A stretch of DNA of 64,000 bases from Linyphia triangularis (taxonomy: Eukaryota; Arthropoda; Arachnida; Araneae; Linyphiidae). Positions 50,801 through 59,800 of this stretch are shown piece by piece. The position numbers and the translations under genes were made by a program. The first letter of the stretch is position 1. Every line of letters starts with the position of its first letter. The notes under the pieces were generated by a model. It saw nothing but the letters and a program-made list of their open reading frames with translations. It did no database searches and was not told where the DNA came from. The DNA lies in assembly GCA_963978545.1 (NCBI GenBank), contig OZ021729.1, forward strand, positions 82,254,670 through 82,318,669, given 5' to 3'.

Positions 50801-53800
50801 AAATACTAAAAGGCAATTCTTTTAGATCTGAATTTAAAAAAGTCTCAGAATTAAACAATATATGTTTAGAAAAACTGCAAAAATGATATATCTAGGTGCA
50901 CGTTATGCACGTAGGTAAGTTATGTTATTAATTAAAATAATACATTAGTATTAGTTATCTAGTTGCACGGCAGTGCACCCGCCAAGTTCACTGCCAGCCA
51001 TCTTTTACAGGAAGCCCTTCAACGGTATTTTGACCTCTCATATCTGAGTATTACAGCATGTCTGAGAGCTGAAAAAAATTTTACGGGTAGCTGTGAGCCA
51101 CTTTAGTAAGACCCCTAAGTTTCAAGTCTCCAATTATATTGGTTGTCGAGATAATAAAATTCAAATATAGCAGAAAACGACATAGTTTGAAACCCACCCA
51201 AAACTCACGCACTGATCATCAAATTACTGAGGTACTTGTAGCAGAACTATGAAATTTTGTATGATTGTAAGGTTTGACATGCATACAAAGGAAAAAAAAT
51301 CTAAAAATCGAGATTTTCCAATCAAAATCGCAAAAAGAGGGCAATGTTTGAAAAATTTTAATCTCAATTCTAATACATTTCTATTGGGGCTAGAATTATA
51401 AAACTTGGAATACTAGAACCTCTTAGCATATATAAATAAAGGAAAAACTCACTACACATTGCAAAGCCTCCAAAATCAAGAAATAATAATAAAAAAAGTG
51501 TACTTGGCATTATAAAATTGACCATTGGCGATATTTTATCGCTTACGAAATGAGAGCCAATTATTATTCTTTTTCCCCTTTGCAAACTTTTTTGCATATC
51601 TAAATAAACTATTTATTTAAAATAATTTAATATTATCTCATTCATATTGAATGCATAAGTATATCATGGACTGCTGTCCGGTAAATTGAACTTTCTTAGA
51701 AAAATCTCATGCAATTCTCCGCTAATTGGATATTGTTGAAAATGTCTTTTAAAACTTCCTTAAAACCAAATAATAATTAAAAGAATAAAGAAGTCGGCTA
51801 ATTATATAGTTCTCGTAGTTGGCCACTAACAAAAAGTTTGCCAACGATCAACTGTATAATAAGTATGTACCAGAAAGAAAAAAAAACATGTATGCTTAAC
51901 CCTTTCAATCCCAGGAAGTTTTCATGCAAGTTTAAAAACCAAATAAAACTAAATATTTTAAAACTAGTTAATGTTGCACAAATAAGAACAAATTTAAAAT
52001 TAGTTCCCTAAAAAAAAGTGAAATCCCAACCAAAACATTTGTGTAAAAAAGCGCTAAGTTTTTCATACAATGATTATGGCCGTGAAAATTAGTGAGATCT
52101 AAAGTAGAGCCATATTTAAAATTCTTGTAGATTATGGGCAATGAAAATTAGTAAAATTTTCTTCTTTAAGTCAAAATTCCTCTGCATAGGCCTAAATATC
52201 CAACTGCAAAAGTGCATGTGTGACTTGGCTATTATGCGTCAGTGAACCAGAATACGTTGTGGCCAAATGTCACAAATATTTTTGCAGCAAGATATTTAGG
52301 CCTATGCAGGGGAATTTTGACTTTCGAGAAGAACATTTTACTAATTTTCATTGCCTGTGATTAACAACAACTTCAAACTTATCTCTACATTAGATCTCTA
52401 TACTTTTTACTGCCATAATCATTGCATGAAGAACTTGGCGCCTTTTTACAGAGATGTTTTGGTTGGGTAGATATGAGCCTAAAAAATTAAGCGTATAATT
52501 TAGCCCATGGAAACAAAAATTTTAATATAAATCCTTTATATGTGCTGACAATTTTTATTAACACAGCATCATTTCTGGTGAGAGCATGTGCTCAATGTTT
52601 GCAACTAATTTTAAATATTAAAAACATTTCTATCGGCAAAATATGCAGCAAACTACATTTCAAAATTTATTCATTAAAAATTAGTGTGAATTTATGCACT
52701 CCCATCCTAATATCTTTTATTCAGGGGTCAAAGTGACAAAATAAGAATATATAGGATTTTTAAAAAAAATATATATAGGACAATTTAAAACATCAAATAA
52801 CTGCACACAGTTGATACTGAACTTAAAAATAAACTCATTATACATTTATATACTCGTTATATTGTATTTAAGAGAATCAAAACACACCTTTAAAAAAAAG
52901 AAATCGCCTGATCCTGAATATGTCATCCGTTACTGTCTCAATATTCCATCCCTAAATGAAGTTTTGTTAATTACATTATTTGCAATCTTGAGTCTTTTGC
53001 TTCCAGCATCTATAACTGCTTGAACTGCTCCAATTTCTTTAAGTATTTTCTTTTTATCTCTGTTTTTTCTTTTTATCTAGTCTTTTATCGGTTGGATTGG
53101 GGGCGAAAATTGGGAGATTTAGCGCCGAATGTGGCGAACCGAGGACTTGGTTTTCCGGAAACCCTAGTGACCTTTTGGATTTGACAACACAACGTATTGA
53201 TGTCATTTTCAATTTTTACGACTTTTATGAAAAAATCATGGCTAATATTCCAAATCCGGTACTGATTCTGCGCCATGGTGATTGACAAAAAATGGCAGCC
53301 CTGTCATATTTTTAAGAGCAAGATAACTAACTGCCTATGGTTGTCATAATTAGGCGGGGTTTGAGGTAAACAATTCGTGGTGCAGAATCCGTATCGGATT
53401 TGGAATAAAAATATCGCCATCCAACATCATACAGTAAATTTTAACCCTTTTATTTACTTCATCAATTATTGACTGAGTACTCAAAATGTTCTATAGTAGT
53501 CGTACAAGTTAATCACAAGTTGTTTTCATCCTTTTTCTCGAGGCAGAGTTTTGTTGCTGCATCTCTCTATGTATTATGACCAATTAATTTACTACGTTGG
53601 AGGAGAAAACAAATCAAAAATTCAAGACCGCGTGCTATGGAAAAGTTCACGTTTACACTTTACAACTCCCGCCGGTCCAGTAGAGTTGAGTTGTAGGTTA
53701 TGCAGCACGTGACGTCACAAGAGATAAAACGCCGCTGTTACAAACATCGCTTTTGTCAGGTATTTTTCACTTACGATTGCGCCAAAGAATCCGAAATATA

Positions 53801-56800
53801 AAAATGGCATTGATCGGCGCCGTTATTACAAATTCGAAGAAAATATAGATCGAATCAATATAGAAATATAGGATATATAGGACAATTGTAAAATATAGGA
53901 CGTTTTTGCCGATTTTTAAAAAATATAGGATTTATAGGACGTCTGCGACCCCTGTTTATTTATTCTGATTAAAGCAATATTATTTTTTATTTATATAAAC
54001 AGTTTTGGTAACAGGAAAGAGTTTCTTCAATGATTGGTTACAGGCTATTTATGAGCGATTGATGACGGCAAATTGGTTTATTAGTATTCCACAAAAGCAA
54101 CCTTTTAGTGACAATGACAGCCAACAAAGTTTAATAGAATGCATGGTCATCGACATTGAATCTATCCGCCAAGTTTCAGCCCGATTGGATGATGGCAAAG
54201 GGGTTAATTAGGCCTCCGCAGATTTGTCCGTCATCGACAAACATGCATACACACAAAATCGAAATTAATATAAAGGATTTAATAAAAGGTTTAAAATTAA
54301 GGTTGAATGGGAATAAAAATCCCCATAAAAAAAACAATATAAAATGCAATTACTTCTCATGTTCTTCCCTTGCATATTTAGATTGATTCTGTACCTGCAA
54401 GAAGAAAAATTGTAAAATAGGTACATTATATGCATATTAATATAACTACAGCAAAATCCTGCGATTCTAGAACCATAACTATTCTGCAAGGTTTTGAAGG
54501 AATATTGTGAAAACTGCAATTGGTAAAACTAGCAGTGCATCAATCGGCAGAAGTTTTGTTATGTTTCTATATTAATCTGTTACTTAATGACGGAACGTAA
54601 GTCCCATAATTTCTCTCGTGGTACTGTATTAATTAATACATTTTGAGACTGATTGAAGCACTAGAATTCACTTCTATGAAGTTCGTATTATAGTTGTTGG
54701 ATGGCAGCACAAGCTTATTTCTCTTTGGAAGCTTTCTAGAGACAAGTATATGAGGCGATGTAAGGCCAAGATGGATGCCTAGAAGATTGGAAATCATTCA
54801 TGTATATGCATATAAAGAGAAATAAGCTTCAAATGCAATCCAACAATCGAAAATAAAAACTTTATAAGTGTGAATTTTAAAGTTCCGTCTCAAAGCATTT
54901 AAATTAATTATAGTACCATGTGAAAACTTACAAGATTTAAAAGTCTATCAGATTCTTAGATAGATAAATGAGTCTATACATCATACATAATTTGTGATTG
55001 AATATATTTTTGTTCCTTTAAGCCACATCAGCCAAAATGTAAATTGAAACTAACTATTGAACCACAGACAGAAAATTAACAAATAAAGTTTCAAAAGAGC
55101 ATAAAAATATATCTTAACCAAATACCTACTCGGAGCTAAACACTGAAAACACACAAAGTTATTCAGCTCCAAAAACATTAAGTGCTAGCAAGATTCAATG
55201 ATGTTAGAAACTTTATGCAAGCTACCAATAAATTACTAGCATTTAAATCAGAAAACACTTCATTGACATAAAAAAGGCATTCAATAATGTAATTAAGCCT
55301 TGATCATATAATATTAGCTTCACTGAAATTAAATAATAACATCTAATAATGTAATTAAGTCTTGATCATATAATATTAACTTCATTGAAATAAAATAACA
55401 ATATCTAATAATATAATTAAGTCTTGATCATATAATACACATAATTTAAAGATAACTAAAACTTACAGGCATAGAAACACTTTTGTCCAAAGAGGGCTCA
55501 GCACGGTTGACATTCCTGCATGAAAAAAAATTTACAAATGAAAAAAAAAAAAAAAAAACTAAGCAAAATACAGCAAATAGTAAAAATTAAAAAGTGGCCT
55601 TTCTTGAAAGTCAATTGGGAATTTTAAACTAATTTAGTATATTAAATAATTGAACATTAAACAGCTTATGTGCACACATACAAACAAAGTACTTGAAACT
55701 TTTAGCAAAAATACAAAAAAATAATAATTTTTTTTTTGTATGAAAAAAAAGGAAATTTTTCATTCAAGCACTGAAGTGAAATGCATTGAAAAGTAACTAA
55801 AATATATTGAAAAGTAACTAAAATGTATTAAAAAGAAACTTAAATTTATTAAAAAATTATTAAAATGCATTAAAACGTTACCAAAATGTTATTTTAACAA
55901 TGTATTTATTACATTGTAATATTAGAATATTGTAATTTTATAATGTACATTGTAATATATATGTATTATACATTGCCAAATATAATAATATAAGCACATA
56001 TTTGGATATTATTGTAATATGTGCATATATTATATTTTGCAATAAATAATACTATATAGATAATTATATTTTACAATATATAATACATATATATATTACA
56101 ATATAAGCATAAATTATTATATTTTTCAATATATAATACATATATGTATTACAATATATGCATATATTATTATATATTTAAATATATAATACATATATAT
56201 TTATTACAATATATGCATACATTATTATATTTTTCAATATATAATGCATATATATAACAATATAAAATTAAAATTGTAGCTAGTTATATCTTAAACTAGT
56301 TAGTCTATATATTCTGTAATTTCTACATTTCATATTATGTTATTCCGCAATTTCTATATTTTATATTACGTACGCAAATACGATTTATAAATAGATGTCT
56401 CTTACTCGGCCAACTCGGTTGGTCTTTGAGCCCAAATTTGGAGAAGAAAAAGGGGGGTTTTCTAAAAAACAAAACTTTTTTTGTGTGTGTTTTTTAACCA
56501 GGTTTTTTTTAGCTTTAACCAGTTTTTTTTTTTTTTTTTTTTTAAAGTCCTTTTCCAATTACATGTGCACATATATAGAAATAATATTTAACATAAACTA
56601 GAATAATCAATGCTCAAAAAACAATATTCCTTTTGGAAATAATTTAAACTATGTAAATAAACAAATGTTGCTACTTATGTAGAGATTCAAATCATATTAA
56701 ATTTTAATATTTTATTTAGAAATGCTATTTTTTAAATTCAATGTATACAATAGTAATTGTTTACACATGGAATATTGCTTTTCGATTCATCCGTAATGGT

Positions 56801-59800
56801 AATAAGTTGCTCAAAATGATATTTTTAATGTTTAGAAATAAGTTGTTAAAACACAAAACCCCTATTTTAGGAACAAATTTAAAATACAGTCTACAATTTA
56901 AGTTTAATTAATAATTTTGAATTATTCTAAAACATTACTATATCTATTAGTTAAATATAAAAACTTATTTTTGATACGCTCATAAAAACTTCAATAGTGT
57001 TTAATTACAAGATTTCTTTTATAATACCTTAGAACTTATACAATATTCCTATAGTTTTTCATTAAGATAATTATTTTATTAAAAAAATAATAGAAAAAAA
57101 ATGAGTTGTTCAGTTAAAAATAGAAGTAATTTAAAACATCAAATAATTGAAAAATCTATTTATAAATAAATAAAAATATAACTTTTTTTTTTTTTTTTTT
57201 TTGGGGGGGGGGGGGGGGACAAAAAAAAACGTTTGATTTAAACCATGTCAACCCTGCTTGAATCAAAAGTTAGTCTTCAAATTTGTAATTGTATTTTTTT
57301 TTTTTTTTAATTAATTGTTGTTAAGTTTCAATAAATTATACTTCCATAAAAATAAAAGGTAATATTTTACTGGAATTAAAGTTTTACCAGATGGTCAAGT
57401 TGAAAGAAAAAAACACTGGAATACCTGAACTGTGACTCCTCTGCTTTTCTCTTTGCCAGGACCTTTTCATAGTCCACTGACTCCAAGATAGAGCGGGGGG
57501 TGACTTTGGGTGAAACCATCCGCCTCTTCAAAGACTCCTCTTCCTTCTACAAAAGACACACAATATTGATATCAGTATTGATCTGAATTTTTCTCAGAGG
57601 AAACGATGACACAGTTTTTACGAAATAAAAACTAAAACTTATTCTTCCTTCGAAGGCTCACAAAGCTTCACCAAACAGCAGAACAATTGCTATCAAGCTT
57701 CAATACAAGCCTCGGTACACACAACTGCAAACACAGCGATAATGCAGGCACCGCTAAAGTAAACATTAAGATCCAATGCTTTCCAAACAGCTTCCAATAC
57801 TCATCTGAACTACAATTCCATTTTTCACCTCCTTTTATAGTCTCGCGGCAGACATCTAGCAAAATCCAGTCAACCAATCAAGAGATGGCCTCAAAATTTC
57901 TTGACTGATTTAGATGTTGCCACTTTTTTTCTAACCTGTATTATCTCAGTTAACAAATAAAAAAAAAACTCTTAAAATAAACATGTCCTTATTTGCAATT
58001 ATATACAGAAAATATGTGTAGCAGTATTGACACAGATACTTCTATGCAGACTGTTTATATACCTATCTGTTACTGTAACAAAAACAATTATAAAACGTTA
58101 CTGCATATCAATATTTTACTGAATATTTTGCAAAGTATCAAGCTGGAATGAATATCACACCCTTTTTTTTAGTAGTTGATGTGTGTTAAGGAAGAAAAAA
58201 TTCAAAAGATTAATCAATTGTAACAGATAAAAGAAAAGGAGAAAGCATTTTCGTAGTTCAGGAAAGGTATTATTTCATTGTATATTGTTTTATTTGTTTT
58301 TGTAAGGGACCCTTACATATAAAAAAACTGAATTTAATTGAATTTTCATTTTGCAATCCATGGTAAAAGAAAAAAATATATAATCACCGAGAGTAATCCC
58401 AATTATACCTTTTTTAGGAATTGGTTGTACTCAGCTCTGCGTTCTTGAGAAAGCTTCTTTCTTCGCTCTTCGTCGTTCTTTGGCAGAAAGAATTCTTCCG
58501 TGGTGTCGTTCGCAAACAGGGAGTTCAGAACGCTACTCTCCTCTCCAAACGACTGGACCCTACGATCAGGAAACTGAAATAACACATACTGTTATGAAAT
58601 TTGATAGCAAAAACATTTCTGTTTATTATTCAAGCTACAAAGAGCTATGCTGCTAGAAACATTATAAAGAACCCAAAATAAAATTACAAGAGAACATCCA
58701 AAGGGATTTTTTTTTCCCTAGCTCATTCAGAGAAACAAGAATTTATTACAAACACATAATTTTTTACACCTGTATGATTAACAATAGATTCTGGGATTCC
58801 ACCAAAAGACAATACATATAAGTACATGGATTTAACAAACCTTAAGAAGAAGTCCTAGTAAGGATCATTCCCTATACTCGCTATGTTACAATCATCTAGC
58901 CCAGTGCATTAAAAAACTACTATCTATAAAATTTGAAATTTTGTGAGTAGGTACGAAAATAATCACTTAATGAAATGACACAGATTATTTTCATTTAATA
59001 TCTATCTTTTGTAAATTAAAATTAAACTAGCAATAGACAAAACCTGGTGAAGCCCATATGTATTGACACAATGATTTCAAATATAAAATAAAGTATATTA
59101 GACGCTATTTTCGAGTTTTCAATAAATGTCATTTCATTAAGTGATCGTACCTACTCACCAAATGTCAATATATCGCAGAGTAAATTCTAAATGAACTGGG
59201 CTAGAAGAATGTAACATAGCAAGTACATGGAATGATCCTTACTAAGACTTACTCTTTATTCTAGAATTAAATTTAAAGGCAACACATGAATTCAACATTC
59301 TTTAAACCAAAATATAAATGATAATGATTAGGACTATCAACTTAATCAAGCCAGGGTTTTGAAAGAATGAGGGTTTTTTTGTTTAAAAAAAAAAGGGAAA
59401 AAAAAAAAACATAACTTTTGTAGTAAAATTCCTTTTGAAAAAGATATCTTTGAAATAGAAAACTTTTGGTTAAAAATATAAGTTATTTACAACATCAAAT
59501 AATTTAAGAAATCTAATTATATAAATAAAAATACAATTTTAAATTATTCCATAAAAACACTTTTTTCTTTCCTCCCTTTTTTTTTTCCGAGAAAAAACCA
59601 ATTGGTTTAAACCATGCCAACCCTGAATCAAACAATTAAAACATATCTATAAATCTGAAAAAAGATTAAAAAGAAAACAAGACATATTGCCTTACGGAAA
59701 CTTTCATGTGTTTATCCAAATTTTGTGATCAAAATCAGTATATTTCATAGGAATATTTTCCATTCTGAAAAGCAACACCCATCATGGTATAGAAGAGATT

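Noticed and set aside
51898..51920. A second piggyBac element starting TTAACCCTTTCAATCCCAGG
   Set aside because: No matching right end with TTAA could be found downstream.
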